Notes under the pieces: model-generated
What the model was told of the DNA's origin: nothing
The model's database searches: none
What the model saw: only the letters and a program-made list of their open reading frames with translations
Translations under genes and position numbers: made by a program
Shown: positions 1 to 12,684 of the stretch, piece by piece
How the letters are laid out: the number at the start of each line of letters is the position of its first letter
Numbering within the stretch: position 1 is the first letter of the stretch
Origin: Cloeon dipterum
Taxonomy: Eukaryota > Arthropoda > Insecta > Ephemeroptera > Baetidae
Length of the DNA stretch: 64,000 nucleotides
Assembly: GCF_949628265.1 (NCBI RefSeq)
Contig: NC_088788.1
Span: forward strand, 28,878,335 to 28,942,334
Direction of reading: 5' to 3'

Positions 1-3000
1 GAGTTCAAGCACTTGCTTGGCTCTGTCGTTGGGCAGCGACCACACCAGCGAGCTCATCTCGTCATTCAGCTGCAAGCAAACGACTTTTTAGTGGAAAACG
101 CGAGGAAACTGTAAAAATACACACTTACAGGCAGCAGGGCGATGGGGCCAGTTGGAAGGAACCTCTGCCAGGCCACCACGTTGCTCGTCGCCTGCGGGGA
201 CAAATTCACACGTTATCACAAACTAGTTATATCGGGAAAAATCTCAAAAAGGGCTAATTTTGTCTTCACATCTGTGCCTTTTTAATAGAAAAAATATAGT
301 TAGAATCTTGAAATGAAAACTGTTGAGATAGTTGGGTAGTTTAAAATGATTAAATGTACAAACCTCCGTTTCAAATCAGACTAAATTTATCAAAGATTTG
401 AATTTCAACAATTATTGCAACATGACTTGCTGATTTTAAATTGAATTTTTTAACAGTTGCATCCACGAAAGAAACTTAAAATAATGTAGCCAGATTGATA
501 CAATGAATATGGATAAGCTGTAAATGGAAAAATACCTCTGAAAATTTGAGAGTAGCAACTACTCCCATGTAGTCATAGTTCCAAGAAAGATACTTTCCGC
601 CAATGGCCTTTCTGACTTGAGATCCAGCACCGTCGGCTCCAATCTGCAACAAGTTCATACAAATGATGAATTACAAAGTTTTTGCGCATGTAATTAATGA
701 ATCAGAATTAACACCAGGAACCACGACATAAAATTTAATATTACTTCTCCATCCTGTTGGCACCAAAGTGATTTACGATGTGAGAAGATCTTTACACACT
801 CAACAAGGCGAGCGAGTGCTTTTGATTTTACTAATTAAAAACAACACATTCGCCGGTGATTTCGGCGTCTGCTTTAATTGCTTGCACGGCCAGCAAGTGG
901 CCCCTTCAAAGCGGATCTGGCTAATTAGATTCCATAAAACAGCAACTTGACAAATGTTTAATAAATTAGCCGTGGCTATTTTGGGCTGCGACGCGGGTGG
1001 GGAAAATTATCCGAGAAAAAGTGCCGCGGAGAGGAGCGGCCGAGTTGTGAAACGCTGCCCGTAGCTTCCAGTCCACAAACTGAAAAAGCACTTAAGCCGA
1101 GGGCGCGATGAGAAGACAGACGGCGTGAAACACTCAGATCAATGGCCGAAACCACCGACGACGTTTTTGCCCAAGTGAGTCTCCTCAGCAACTAACGAAA
1201 ATTGAATTGAATCACTAACCAGCACCACCACCACCCCCACTTGTTGAGCAGTAATTAAATAATCACAAAATGCGTACAATTTGAATTTGTGATTAAATGA
1301 CAGAACATCTGCATGATTTTCTTTAAAGTGTGGATTGAGAGATCTATGAGAATAAACATCTATAATAATAAATAAGAAAGCATTTAAAATTGGATGAATA
1401 TGATAATTTTTTGTGCTACACTCCATTTAAATATACGCCTTTCATTTATGACGATTCATTGATCACCGTGAAAATTAAATTGTATTTTATTTATCAATAT
1501 AGCTCAATTGTTTTGAAAAATAAAACGGTTTAAAGTGGATTAAAATGTTGGGTGCAAATGTCATGCAATGACTATTGCTGGCCGAAAACAGTCGAAATGG
1601 TTACAGCTAACGGCATAACCAGGAACATTGCGCTTGCTTTCCTTTTGTGGCAGCTCTTTAATGAAATTTTGATTAACATGGAAGTGATATTAACTTTCGA
1701 AAACAACCTCTACTCACGTTCATTGCTAAATTTGCACTAATAATTGAAAATGAAAAGTCTAAGCCCTTGCAGGCGTTCAGATTCTTCTAATTTAAAAGCT
1801 ATATTAAATTAAAAATTACTTGTAGAAATTAAAGAAGGACACTTTTTCCTGGTTTAAAATGAAAGTTAATTTATGCTCACGACTCTAGTTGCAGGTTCCA
1901 ACCTAAACCCCTTGTTCGTGAAAGTTGCGTAAAAGCCGTGTTTTTAAAGATCGGACTTTGTCTAGATCTATTTTTTTTTTCTATAATTCACAAATATTTC
2001 TTTGATGCCAAGTTAGGAAAACTCTAAATGCGTTGAAACATCTGCCGAAAAATGCGCTAAAACTATTTGGGCGAGGTCTTTCTTGTGCAATTAATATATT
2101 TTTTTAATTCCCATTTTAAATCTATGTTTCGTGGCAATCATCATTATTAATAGACTTAACAGACGGCAGGAAAAAAATTTGACTTTAGTGAACTACCAAA
2201 ATAAAACAGCTGGGTTCCATACAGCGTGGAGAAGAGTATAGTAGCAGAGAATGCTTTCTATTTTCAGAGCTTATATTTAGTGGGCCAATTACCAGTGAAA
2301 ATTGCCGAAACTAGAAGAGTCGGGAGAAGCAGCAGCAACGATTGCCTTATTTCTAGGCGTATGATTGCTGCTGCATTTATCGAGCGCATGCTGCCGTGGT
2401 GTATTTTTGTTTCATTTAGCACGAGAAGGGCAGTTAGTTGTGGTGCCAGGCATAAATCTCGGCCTGCTCGAATGCCACTTGCTGTAAACAATGAACGAGC
2501 AGCCGCACTTTTGAAATAATAAACACGAGAGCGGCGCGGCTGGAAATTCTTCCCCGCGTGTCCATCATACATTTACGATGCCGAGGGTGCTCTCGAGTTT
2601 CGCGTGCGAATCTCTGGAGCTGGGCCAAGAATTCGCCCGTTTTTTGCCTCAAACTTGACGAGCGATCAAGATGGTGCCGAGATGAGAGAGGCCCTTCCGC
2701 GCTTTTGCTTTTACGGCTGCATAATTCGACACTTAATTTTACAGCCACTCTCGGCAACTGCTTTGCAAAACAGGACGGCGCGCGATTGATGCATTGCCAC
2801 CCTCGCGAGAATTCGAAGTCGCACAAACTTTCAGCATCCTAAAACCGTTTGATGTATTTTATCCCAGACAAAAGTTATGCGTTCGTCAGACACTTGTTTA
2901 TATATGTGTACAATTTACAATTGTAAGCCGATTTTAAACCATCGCAAAAAATTAATGGCGCAGCAAACCTATAATAATGAATATCTTTAATCTTGCGCCA

Positions 3001-6000
3001 GGAGGTAATTAAGAAAAATTAAGAATTGCTTAGTTTAGAAAATATTGTTTTAAATATAAGCAACAAATTTGAGAAAGCCTCTAAGGAAAACAAATGCAAG
3101 TAAAAGAAATAGACAAATTTCAAGGAAGTTAGTACAATTTCTCAGTTATAAAATATCTTGATTTTTTATAAATCGAATATGGAAAAAAATAATGTATAAA
3201 TTATACTACTTTAACTCTCCAGATTCTATACACCTTTAAATACGCAAATTTTAATTTTTATACCGATTTTATGTGTGCTTACTCTGTACCACTTTGTTTA
3301 AAAAAAGTCGAAATGCGAGTAAAAAAGAATAACAATAAGAAACATTTTTCAAGATGGTTCTAACTCTTTGTCACTAAGAGAGCAAGAAGTAAACAACTGA
3401 GAAAACACAGCAGCGCTGCTGGGATTTTGTGATGCAGGTTAGGGTTGAGGCCACAGGAGCAAAAACAGCAGCTGTCCATGGTACAAGAACATGCTAGAGA
3501 TAATAATTATCTTGATAATTTGTTCCCTTTAAGTCACCTGTTCTGAGTTAATCGTTAAACCACACAAAATATAGCAGTAATTTTTGTTCTCCATCATTTT
3601 TCTTAGCTTAATTTAATTCCCTCTGTGTGCAATACTATCAAGTTAAATTAAATGTAAAGGAAGTTACAACCTTTCGAGTGTTGAATTAAATTTCAGGACG
3701 GAATGCACTCAATGGGCTCGATGCACTCGGAACACAACTGGGGCGCCCAGGGAATATTCAGCAGCATCTCATCGGAGGCGAGCGACGAGGTGGCCGAGGA
3801 CAGTATGGCCAACGACTACCTGTCGGCGCGGCTGGACGAAGAGACACGCCAGCGAAGACCGTCAAGAGCGCCCATCGAGGTCAGCGGCAGGGATGGCGTG
3901 TGGTCAGCCAACGAGGTGGCGCGCGAGCTGCGAGCCCTGGCCGAGGGACTGTGGGACCTGGCCAGCCGCGGCGAGGAGAAGAAGTTGGTCGACATGGTGA
4001 TGACCGAGGGCATCAACTCACCGGTGGCCAACACCACCCTGCTGATAGCCGCCTGGCACGGCCTCACCGGCCTCACGCACAAGCTGCTGGCCGAGGGCGC
4101 ATCCTCAAATACGTGCGACCCCAAAGGAAGGTGAGGAGACAAGTGCACCATCAGTCCAATTACAAAGTCAATTCATCCCTGAGAAATTAATAGTTAATTA
4201 TCAAGTCATGCGACAATTGAGAATCAAAAGTAATTGAACACTATACTGACAACCACGAAGAAATTAAAATTCGATGCCTCTTTCATGAATGCACAACGTT
4301 TGCAAGTCCAAGCTGAATTTTACGAATTTTAATAGTCAATTGGCGGTTAGAAATCTGTATGAAAAAAATTTTCTACAAGAAAGTTTAATCCACAAACAAA
4401 CAAAAATTTCACTGCTCAAGTTTGAACCAATTAACTGTAAGCCAAGGACTGCACAAGGACCAATCGATTCTCTGAGGAATAAGCTGAATAAATTTAATAA
4501 AAAAGTAATCAATCTTACTTAGCTTTTAACTAATTTAAATTTTCTATGAAATCCATATAAAAAATTTATACTTCATTCACACGGGCATTATTTACTGGAA
4601 TTAGAAGTACCGACGAAAAAGGAAGAGCAGTTTTCCGTATCACATCGTAAATTTCCTGCTGCTGGTTATTGTAACCCAATTTCATGAGCGTGCTGAGGTG
4701 TTCCAGGCCTGAGGATTTAGTTAACCCTTCCGTTTCTCCATCGACAAAACTGGCTTCAAAAGCAAACTTTAATGCTGTGAAATTTCCTCACAGAACGCCC
4801 CTTCATCTCGCCTGTTGTGCCGGAGCCGACGACTGCGTGGCCCTTTTGATAAAATTTGGAGCTGATGTGTCCTCTTGGGATAGCTGCCACAAAAGTACCC
4901 CTCTTCATTGTGCTGCCGGCGCCGCTAGCCCAGCGAGTGTCAAGCTATTGCTAAACGCAGGTGCCAGTCCCAACACTGGACTTTCTGGACACAATGCAAG
5001 CCGGAGTGCCCTTCACCTCGCAGTGCAGGCCGCAAGTCCTGATTGTGTCAGACTTCTGCTTGACGCTGGAGCAGCTCCGAATACCACTCAGGTACAAGCT
5101 AAGGTTAAGGGTAGAAATTTAGAATATTATTATTTCAATTCTATCGCAAGGTGTTGAACTCTCAGCCATCCAATTAAAACAACTGTCAGGAGTTTATTAT
5201 TTAAGGATTTGGTTGGTTTAGAGATAAAAAATGTGCCAGTTGTTTGGTAATTTTTTTCTTTTGAATTTCAGCTATTCACAGAAACACCACTGCACTTGGC
5301 AGCTGCATTAGGGGCTGCAGACTGTATGAGACTGCTTCTTCAATGCGGAGCCGACGTGAGGGTTCAGGTAAGGAAGATGCGTTAAAATTAAGACAAACGA
5401 TGCATTAGGATTTATTGTGTAAAAATAATTCTCTCTAAAGTCATTCTTAAAACTATCGATTTAAGCAAACATCCTCTGAGGAATGCAGACAAATTAGGAA
5501 GAACTAGGAGAGTGTCATAATACTTATAAGGTTACAAAATACAAAATTTCATTTCGTACACTATTCCATAGGTTAAACGGTCGTCTCCAGCTTGAGACAA
5601 AAATGCAGAAATTACTATCACGAAATCTTAATGCATTTGTTTATTCAGGATTGCTAGTGGTCTCCATGTCCAGCTTCAAAGGATTGCTACTAAAATAATC
5701 ATCCCACTTTTCTTTGTTCGTCTCGGTCGGAATGAGGGCCTTCTTCTTCTTCAGCGCCGGCGACCTCTGAATCATAGCTACTCGTTTTCCATCAAGCAGA
5801 TTCTCGTTGTTTTCGCCACTTGCTGTTTCAGTCACAATTTTTTCTGCGATTTCTAGAGTCTCTTGGGCTCTTCTGATTTCCGCTGCGCAAGACTCCTGGA
5901 AGTCGTGGTCCAAGCCGTGCAAGTACATTGGATTGTCGTTGTCGACACTCTCAGATTGCTGCTTGCTGCGCAAGGAGAGCCTTTTCCTCTTTAAGTCCTT

Positions 6001-9000
6001 TTTCACTTCAGGCGCTTCGATTTTAAGATTCACTGATGGGGCCCAATCTACGTCAGTCATTTCCCTGATTTCGGCCGGTTTTCCTATTGAAAAAAATGAG
6101 TCAAGGTTAAAAGATGCCAAAACTTCAAAATATTCTAGATTCCAATTTTGAATGTGAATCAATAATCTAAATCCACCATAATTACCAACTAACAAAAATT
6201 ATTAGTAGCGCATAAAAAAGTTTATCTGATATGCTGTAATAAAATTCCTAAGGCGGAAACTGTGATTTTTCCATACGCAATGTGGAAGAACGCTTCCTTT
6301 CGGTTTCGGTCTAATCAAAGTTTTGTAACTGAAATTTGCTGCATTACCTGAAACGAAATGATCCTGGCATATGTCTGTGTTGTCCAATTTCTTCAGAGTC
6401 AGTTCATTAGGGGGCTTCCCTAACGCCGCGATCCAAGCTAACCTTCTTTTGAGTGACAGCGATTCGATCTCATATGTGGCATTCGTACGAATTCGAGGTA
6501 TCCGGAAAAACTTCTTGTCTGGGCAGTTCTGCTTGTTGTTTTTACAGTTTTTGATGCCACAGTTCCGCACCATGGCTAAGGAATCACCAAGTTTCAATGA
6601 ATACCACCAGAAATATTCAGAATAATGGGCAACGCGCGATGGTCAGGTAACAGTGCACACTCGGGCGAAGCGTCATGTACTTCGAATAAAACCTGCACAA
6701 CTCGCAACCTAACGAAGGCTCGTGTTGTATTGGTTCACAATAATTATATTTTCCCGAATGGACCTCGTCTCGATTGTCATTTGTTTACGTCAGTGGAGTG
6801 CTAGAGTGGGAACCGAAAGTAACAAACAGTGCAAGCAAAGGAGTTACCCATTCAAAAATACTTAATACCAATTTAGCTGATTCTATCATTCCTGGAACAA
6901 AATATACTGAACAAATAATTCACATCTACTATTGTTAAATTTTTCATACCTTTTTTGGGATGAAATTCAAAAATATCTTTAAAATCTTTTCAAATTTTAG
7001 TCTCCCATTCATTGATTGCACTGTTTTGGCCTTCACGGCGCCACTGGGTGCGGCGATTGATCGAACTAAACACTGTTTGGCAGTGAATGGCGGCACGCGC
7101 GTTGGGAATTTAACCGCTTTGCTGTCGAAAAAAAAATTTGGAAAGTAAAAAAGGAATGAAAAATATCTTTGCAATTGGGGACATTAAAACGATTGAAATG
7201 TGCGCATTTTGCTTTTATTTCAATTGAAAATAAGAGCAAATTAATTATAATGAAAATCTTGATTATTTTTCAATCGCCCAGCAGAGAGAGTAAGAAAATA
7301 ACACAATGACTTGAAATTTAGATATTCAATATAACTAAAAAACCTATTACCTAGGTAATTATTTGTTTATTTATATTGTGACACTTGACAGTCAATCTTA
7401 ATCGCTAGAAACAAATGTTTCCTCGCAATTTTATTATTTTAAACTAGACTAAAACAAAAAAGATGAAATATTATTGCAAAAAAATATATGATAATGCAAT
7501 GTAATTTTGACCAAGCTCAATCAATCACAACTTGGAAATTTTAAATAATTAAAACTAAAGGAAAACGAGTCTCTGAGGTTTTTTACCTGCCTTTATACAC
7601 TATTTTAAATGACATAATAAAAAACAAACCCCGTTTAACAGGTGGGTCAGGAAAGAGCGACCTCTCTTCACCTTGCAGCCGAGGATGGCAATGCAGACTG
7701 TGCTCGCATGCTGTTGGACGCTGGTGCTAGCCCTCAGGCTCGCAACGCCCGCGGTCAAACGCCCGCACACCTTGCGGCCCTCGCGCAGTCAGCAGAAACG
7801 CTGGAGCTACTCCTTCAGCGGGGCGCCGATCCCAACAGCGTTGACACCGGCGGCAGGACGCCGCTGCACAGTGCCATAGTCAAAGGGTCACGTTCGTGCG
7901 AGTGCGTCCGCCTGCTGGTCGAGCATGGCGCCGACGTCAACCGGCCAGATGCTTTTGGCTATACTCCACTGCACATTGCGGCCCTCAGCGAATTTTCTTC
8001 CTGCGTAGAGCTACTCATCAGGCACGGAGGGCACGTGACTGCCAGGTTTGAAATTGTTCTGCAAAATTTAGAAGTGGCACCATGGAACATTTGCCGCAAA
8101 ATATTAATAAAAACTTAAGGCCACTTTTGCTATAAATTGAAATTCTTTTTTTAAGGACAAAAGGAGGAGTATCTGCCCTAAGCTTCATGGTGAGGAGAAC
8201 TCCAGATGCCTTGCAAAGATTTGTGGACCGACTTGACGCCAGCATCTCGCTGCACGAACACGAGCTTGGCGACGTAGATTGCACCCTGAAGCTGGATTTC
8301 CGTGTTTTAGTGCCTAGGACTTGTCACGGGGAAGCAGAGTTGTTGCTCTCTTTTGTTGAGTCGGGTCAAAGACACCTGTTGCAGCACCCGCTGTGCCAAA
8401 CCTTTCTATTTTTGAAGTGGAAGCACATCAGAAAGTTCTTCCTTATCAGCCTGCTTTTCCACGCTCTCTTCGTGGCTCTGCACACGAGTTTTGTGATGGC
8501 CGTTTATCTCGAGGCACCAACAACAAACTCTACTGGAGCTGACTTGGGTATGTTCCCTCAAGATAACTTTAGTTGTCTGTTCATCCTAAAGCTTGATTTC
8601 CATTTCAGGACGGGAAGTAGCCAACCTAAATCTCAGTGACCTGCCCCTGTACGTTACTTTTCTTGGTTATGGCCTTTTGTCGATGAACATACTGCTTGTG
8701 CTGAAGGAAATCTTCCAAATGGCCCATGCGAAGTTCCACTACATGCGTCGATGGGAAAACTGGCTGCAGTGGCTGATCATTGCCACTGTGTTTGCGTGCG
8801 TGGAGGCGCTTTGGCTGGACAGGCCCAGACTGACTGCTTCTTGGCAGCACCACATAGCAGCTCTCGGAATTTTCTTCACGTGGCTAGAGCTAATGATGTT
8901 GGTTGGGCGATTTCCCATGTTCGGGCTCTATATCCAGATGCTCACCACCGTGGCCGCAAACTTTGTCAAGTTTTTACTGGCTTATAGCTGTCTTCTGATT

Positions 9001-10709
9001 GCATTTGCCTTGAGTTTCACCCTCCTATTTCGAGGGTATCCATCATTCAAGTACGGCTTCTATTCTTCTTCAATCAAAAAGAAATTATTATATTATACAT
9101 TTTGCTTCACAGGACTGTGCCTCTTGGATTACTGAAGACGGTGGTAATGATGGTCGGAGAGTTTGAGTACGAAGACATGTTCTTCAGTAAAGAGCATCCG
9201 GTCATTTACGAAGGGACGTTACACTTGCTTTTCTTCATTTTCGTCGTTTTGACAACAGTTGTGCTCATGAATCTGCTAGTAGGCTTGGCAGTGAGCGACA
9301 TTCAGGGATTGCAGAGGTCAGCCGGCCTGGACCGTCTTGTCCGACAAGTAAATAATTAAGATTTAATAATTATTAAAGCGAGTTACTATTATTTGTGTAA
9401 ACAGGCAGAACTGGTCTCACACATTGAATCTCTCCTATTCTCAAAACTACTGAAGTTTATCCCGGATGGAATTTTGACTTTCTGCCACCAGAACGCCCTT
9501 CTCGTGGCCTCAAACTACAGGTGGGCATTCTACATTCGCCCGAATGACCCACGGGAAGCCCGCATTCCAAAAGACCTGATTGAAGCCTGCTACCGTCTTG
9601 TAGCAACACGGAGTCCTCGAAAAAGAAATAAAGACACCATGTTGAGGAACAACAGAAACGTCTCCCAGTACAGCACAGCGTCTGCACAACATTCTAGAAT
9701 AGACACTCACTTGCTTGAGCAAATTCAAAACCAACTAGGAATACTAATGCACAAATCAGAACAAAGTATTTCTGCTGAGAGCAGTTTGTCTCAAAGAATA
9801 ACCAATCTTGCAGGTCAAATAGAATGTTTGAGACAAGAACTGGTTGCTAATGCTAGAAGGCAGTCATTGATCCCTAATAATTCAAATGGTAATGTCATGC
9901 CTGATTTAAGTTCTTCCGTGTAATTTTCTCAATGCAATAAAATTTTTAAAGCCAAAAATGTTTATAATCAAGAAGCTACTCACCAAGAGGCTGCAAGAAA
10001 TTTGCTCTCCTGAAGACAGTGTCACTTTTGGCTTCTCGTCAGCATCCAGCAAGTTACAGGACTCAATTTTAGTCCCATATTTTACAGAGGCATTAGTTTC
10101 GGTTAATATCTTGGAGACAGCTCCCAAGAGAACGTCGTTCTCGACTATATACGCAATTGGATCGTCCATATGAGGATTGTTGAAGTTCAATACAGCCTCA
10201 GAACTAGTTTCCCAGACCTAGAAATTAAAGATACTTTAATTAATTTATTTATTATTACATTTGTCATTCAAATACCTGCATCTTTTTGACTGGGCAATAT
10301 CTGGCATCCTCAATTAATGGCCAGGCATCAATTTCCATCATCAGACTTATTGTGGCCTCGCTCAAGGCCGAGACCCTGTTGCTATATTTTGAAGTCAACC
10401 TGTATTCCTTTGCTGGGCTAGCTTCCAAGAGCAATATTTTCTTGTCCCTTAGCATTGCATTTCGAGCTGCAGAAAATATTAATCTCTGAATGAGAAAACG
10501 CTTATGTATATATGTATTTATGGTATTGTTTTACCCAAGGAGCAGGCCATTGTGGTTCCAACCATCCCACCGCCAGCGATGACAATATCAAAATGTTCAT
10601 TTTTCTGCGAGTTAGTAGCATCATTGGCGGCTGCATTACTGCAAAATGTTTTGCATTGGCCAATGTAGCTGCCAGTTGTACGAAGGTACCGAACAGAGCG
10701 GAGCATCAT
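1..10709 (-). CDS. COQ6: Ubiquinone biosynthesis monooxygenase COQ6, 5' part (partial, runs off left edge)
   Basis: Mitochondrial FAD-dependent hydroxylase of coenzyme Q synthesis. Six exons are visible on the minus strand: 10709-10535, 10466-10276, 10217-9984, 643-536, 191-129 and 69-1. They join in phase to 280 residues, about 60% of the human length. The start [10 protein letters not shown] looks like a mitochondrial presequence. A Rossmann motif GGGMVG lies at residues 46-51. The FAD-family blocks [27 protein letters not shown] and [16 protein letters not shown] follow the family order. The phase-0 join between 9984 and 643 rebuilds LL-IGADG, so the two halves are one gene. The 9.3 kb intron (644-9983) contains a TRPA gene on the other strand. 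The remaining C-terminal exons lie left of the window. Confidence 0.93.
1142..9923 (+). CDS. pyx: TRPA cation channel, pyrexia-like
   Basis: Predicted heat- or irritant-gated non-selective cation channel of the plasma membrane. Exons: 1142-1174, 3697-4130, 4794-5091, 5272-5367, 7642-8045, 8156-8547, 8609-9050, 9113-9347, 9405-9923. The sum is 2853 nt, 950 aa. The first exon, [11 protein letters not shown], ends at a strong GTGAGT donor and joins the next in phase 0. I count nine ankyrin repeats between about residues 110 and 425, then six membrane segments from about 515 to 770. The pore loop contains [10 protein letters not shown] near 715. The C-terminal tail is about 170 aa and polar. Length and repeat number fit pyrexia rather than painless or TrpA1. 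The whole gene sits inside a COQ6 intron. The first exon is short, so the start is slightly less certain than the rest. Confidence 0.9.
1175..3696. other. First intron of the TRPA gene
   Basis: Mostly AT-rich, with a moderately GC-rich, CpG-containing stretch at about 2300-2830. The overlapping open frames on both strands there have no recognisable domain or splice logic and look like composition effects. The stretch could be an internal regulatory region. The region around 1000-1141, just upstream of the first exon, is GC-rich and is the likely TRPA promoter. Confidence 0.4.
5641..6573 (-). CDS. THAP-domain protein nested in a TRPA intron
   Basis: Putative zinc-dependent DNA-binding protein. 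Two exons, 6573-6348 and 6083-5641, give 669 nt and 222 aa. The N-terminal THAP domain (about residues 1-90) has the C2CH ligands C5, C10, C69 and H72, plus W47, then [13 protein letters not shown] and DWAPSVNL, which is the family's signature end. The intron falls inside the HFVSG block. The C-terminal part is basic ([21 protein letters not shown]), probably a nuclear signal, and otherwise low in recognisable structure. An upstream in-frame ATG at 6597 would add eight residues; [10 protein letters not shown] is the usual THAP start. The gene lies antisense in the 5368-7641 intron of the TRPA channel. No transposase domain follows, so it reads as a host gene rather than a P-element remnant. 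Confidence 0.88.
6600..7641. other. Rest of the TRPA intron, no gene seen
   Basis: AT-rich intron sequence upstream of the THAP gene. The first 250 bases are likely the THAP promoter and 5' leader. Short open frames at 6944-7174 have no family features. I see no further gene. Confidence 0.5.
9936..9941 (+). terminator. Polyadenylation signal of the TRPA gene
   Basis: AATAAA lies 13 nt after the TRPA stop codon. COQ6 exon 3 begins on the opposite strand only about 43 nt further on, so the two transcripts overlap or nearly abut here. Confidence 0.6.
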
Positions 10710-11821
10710 TTTAACAAGGTGCTGGAAATTGATATGGGAAAAATGAGACACCGCAGGTTGATATGTGTGTTTAGGTTCATGCATAATCCAGAGTGCTGAA
10801 AAATTTAGCGTTCAAAAATGTTATTTTTCAATAAATTATGTTACGTATGATATCGTATATTACATACGCATGTAGATACAACTATATAGATTTGCAATTT
10901 CATGATCAAAACGACCATAAAAAATAGTCTTAAGCTCAAATACCTTGTAGAATACTTCTGTTCAAACTCTCTAAAAGATTCTCATGGTGTGTTCTGTCCC
11001 TTTAAATTTTCTCTTTCAAATCAGACTCGAAGACAAATAAACAAAGTTCCATATGATCAGCACTGTCGCCAACAAAAATGTAAGTCAATATAATACTGGA
11101 TCGGAAATTACTTGCTTTAAACCTTAATTTCTTGGAAACAAATTACAGAAAATTTTATTTTATGAATTTTTAGTTATATTTTTCGTACAAACTTTATCAA
11201 AAACATCAAAATTGAAATAAATATGATAAATTGTAGTTGGTACCTTAGCATCATATAGGGGCGTGGTTGTATTATTAATGATCTTTGCCTGGCTAAGGTG
11301 GGCTGAGGCGATTGACATAATAGATACAAGACCTAGACAGAGAGAAGCAAGCTAGAATGCTCTGAAGAGCGGTGAAAAGTGAAGGTTTACAAAATTACGG
11401 ATGCCCACAAAGCACTGAGAAGTTAAAAAGCGAAGCCGATAGAAGAATATATTTTAGTGTTATAAAATATGTGTGTTAACGCAGTAGTCGCACCGGATCA
11501 AGTTCCTCTTTATAGCCTCATCAAAAAATATAATTTTCAGTCGGAAGATATAAAGAGATCACATATTCGTCAGTGAAGGAAAAATTTCAACTCTGGTTAG
11601 TATTACGGAAGACTCTCAAAAACATTGTGCCTAGAATTATCCATCAGTAGCGAATTCAAGCTCGCACTTAAATAAAAGTAATTTGGTTCTCAAAATGCTT
11701 TAGTATATTTTGCTGGTATGTTTTTCTATAGGTTAAAAATTCCCTGTTCTAATTTACACGATGTGATAAGATTGTTTTTGTGTGTTTCTTTTGATTAATT
11801 ATTCCATTTCTTGTGTTTCAG
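10710..11821. other. Intergenic, COQ6 to torsin-like gene
   Basis: Divergent interval between COQ6 (minus) and the torsin-like gene (plus). It should hold both promoters and a non-coding first exon of the torsin-like gene, because a splice acceptor ends at 11821 just before that gene's ATG. I could not place the leader exon. Confidence 0.4.
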
Positions 11822-11832
11822 TTACAACCAAA

Positions 11833-12684
11833 ATGCTGCCTGCGATACCGTGGTTAGTGCAAGCCGGCATGGCCATTGTCGCAAGTTACGGAGGGTACCT
11901 GTATTACGACCAGAACTTAAAAGACCTCAGAGGAGATCTTAACGTTTCCATGCTCAAATTTGACTTAAACATCAACATTTTCGGTCAGACAGAGGCCCTG
12001 AATGCCCTGGTGAAAAGCTTAAATCGGCACCAGAAGAAACCAGGTTCTGAAGTGACTGTGTTGTACGGGGGAGTTGGGGTTGGCAAAACTCTAGCCTTGT
12101 CTCTTATCCGGCGCAACTACCAACCACAACGAGCCATTACCAACGTGATGCAGAACGCGCTGGAGGACTTCACGCAGGTCCAGGAGGTGCACAAGACGCT
12201 CAAGTCTAATTTAGTGAGGATCAAGCAGGGCTTCGCTCTTGTCACGATCGACAATGCCGACATCACAAGCGTTGACTTGTGGCGATTCATCAAAGCCATC
12301 GACAATTTGTGCATTTTGTACCAAACGCAGGCAAAGGTTGTCATCAGCGCGCAACTTTTCGGGGAGTCAAATTCGGAGAACGTACGTGACTTGATATCCC
12401 ATTCCTTCAAGAGTGAAGAGGAGTACACAAATTACATCCGGGACAAAAACCAAAAAGTGTGCTCCTACTTTAGCACCTGCAATGCAATCATGTTCAAGCC
12501 GATTTCATTAGATACCTTGAAAATGTGTATCAGTGCTTCTGCCAAAACTCTGACCAGAATGGACTTGACTGAAAAGCAGATGCTCTATTTGATGGGCCAA
12601 ATTTCTGAAGTTGGACTTGATTATGTACCTGGTGGATGTAAATCAGTTGAAAACTATGTTGCACTTCTGCATGATGGGCTGTAG
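11833..12684 (+). CDS. Torsin-like AAA+ protein
   Basis: Single coding exon of 283 aa. The ATG at 11833 follows a splice acceptor (AG at 11820-11821), so a leader exon lies upstream. The first 25 residues are hydrophobic, suggesting membrane insertion or a signal for the ER or nuclear envelope, where torsins act. The opening FGQTEALNALVKSL resembles the torsin AAA+ start. Walker A is GGVGVGKT (79-86); classical torsins have GKN. The Walker B position is VTIDNAD (137-143), with Asn where the catalytic Glu would be. GCK at 268-270 matches the torsin sensor-2 motif. I infer a divergent torsin that may bind ATP but hydrolyse it poorly. Another Clp-type AAA+ protein cannot be excluded. Confidence 0.75.
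   Translation: MLPAIPWLVQAGMAIVASYGGYLYYDQNLKDLRGDLNVSMLKFDLNINIFGQTEALNALVKSLNRHQKKPGSEVTVLYGGVGVGKTLALSLIRRNYQPQRAITNVMQNALEDFTQVQEVHKTLKSNLVRIKQGFALVTIDNADITSVDLWRFIKAIDNLCILYQTQAKVVISAQLFGESNSENVRDLISHSFKSEEEYTNYIRDKNQKVCSYFSTCNAIMFKPISLDTLKMCISASAKTLTRMDLTEKQMLYLMGQISEVGLDYVPGGCKSVENYVALLHDGL

Noticed and set aside
2226-2842. Overlapping open frames of 90-130 codons on both strands
   Set aside because: No domain, no start context and no splice partners; the stretch is GC-richer, which lengthens chance frames. It lies in a TRPA intron.
3703-4134. TRPA translation start at the Met at 3703
   Set aside because: An AG acceptor precedes it and an upstream exon at 1142-1174 joins in frame with a strong donor, so 3703 is more likely internal.
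476-10784. Two separate oxidoreductase genes, one at the left edge and one at 10 kb
   Set aside because: The exons join in phase 0 across the gap and rebuild the family block LL-IGADG, so they are one COQ6 gene with a large intron.
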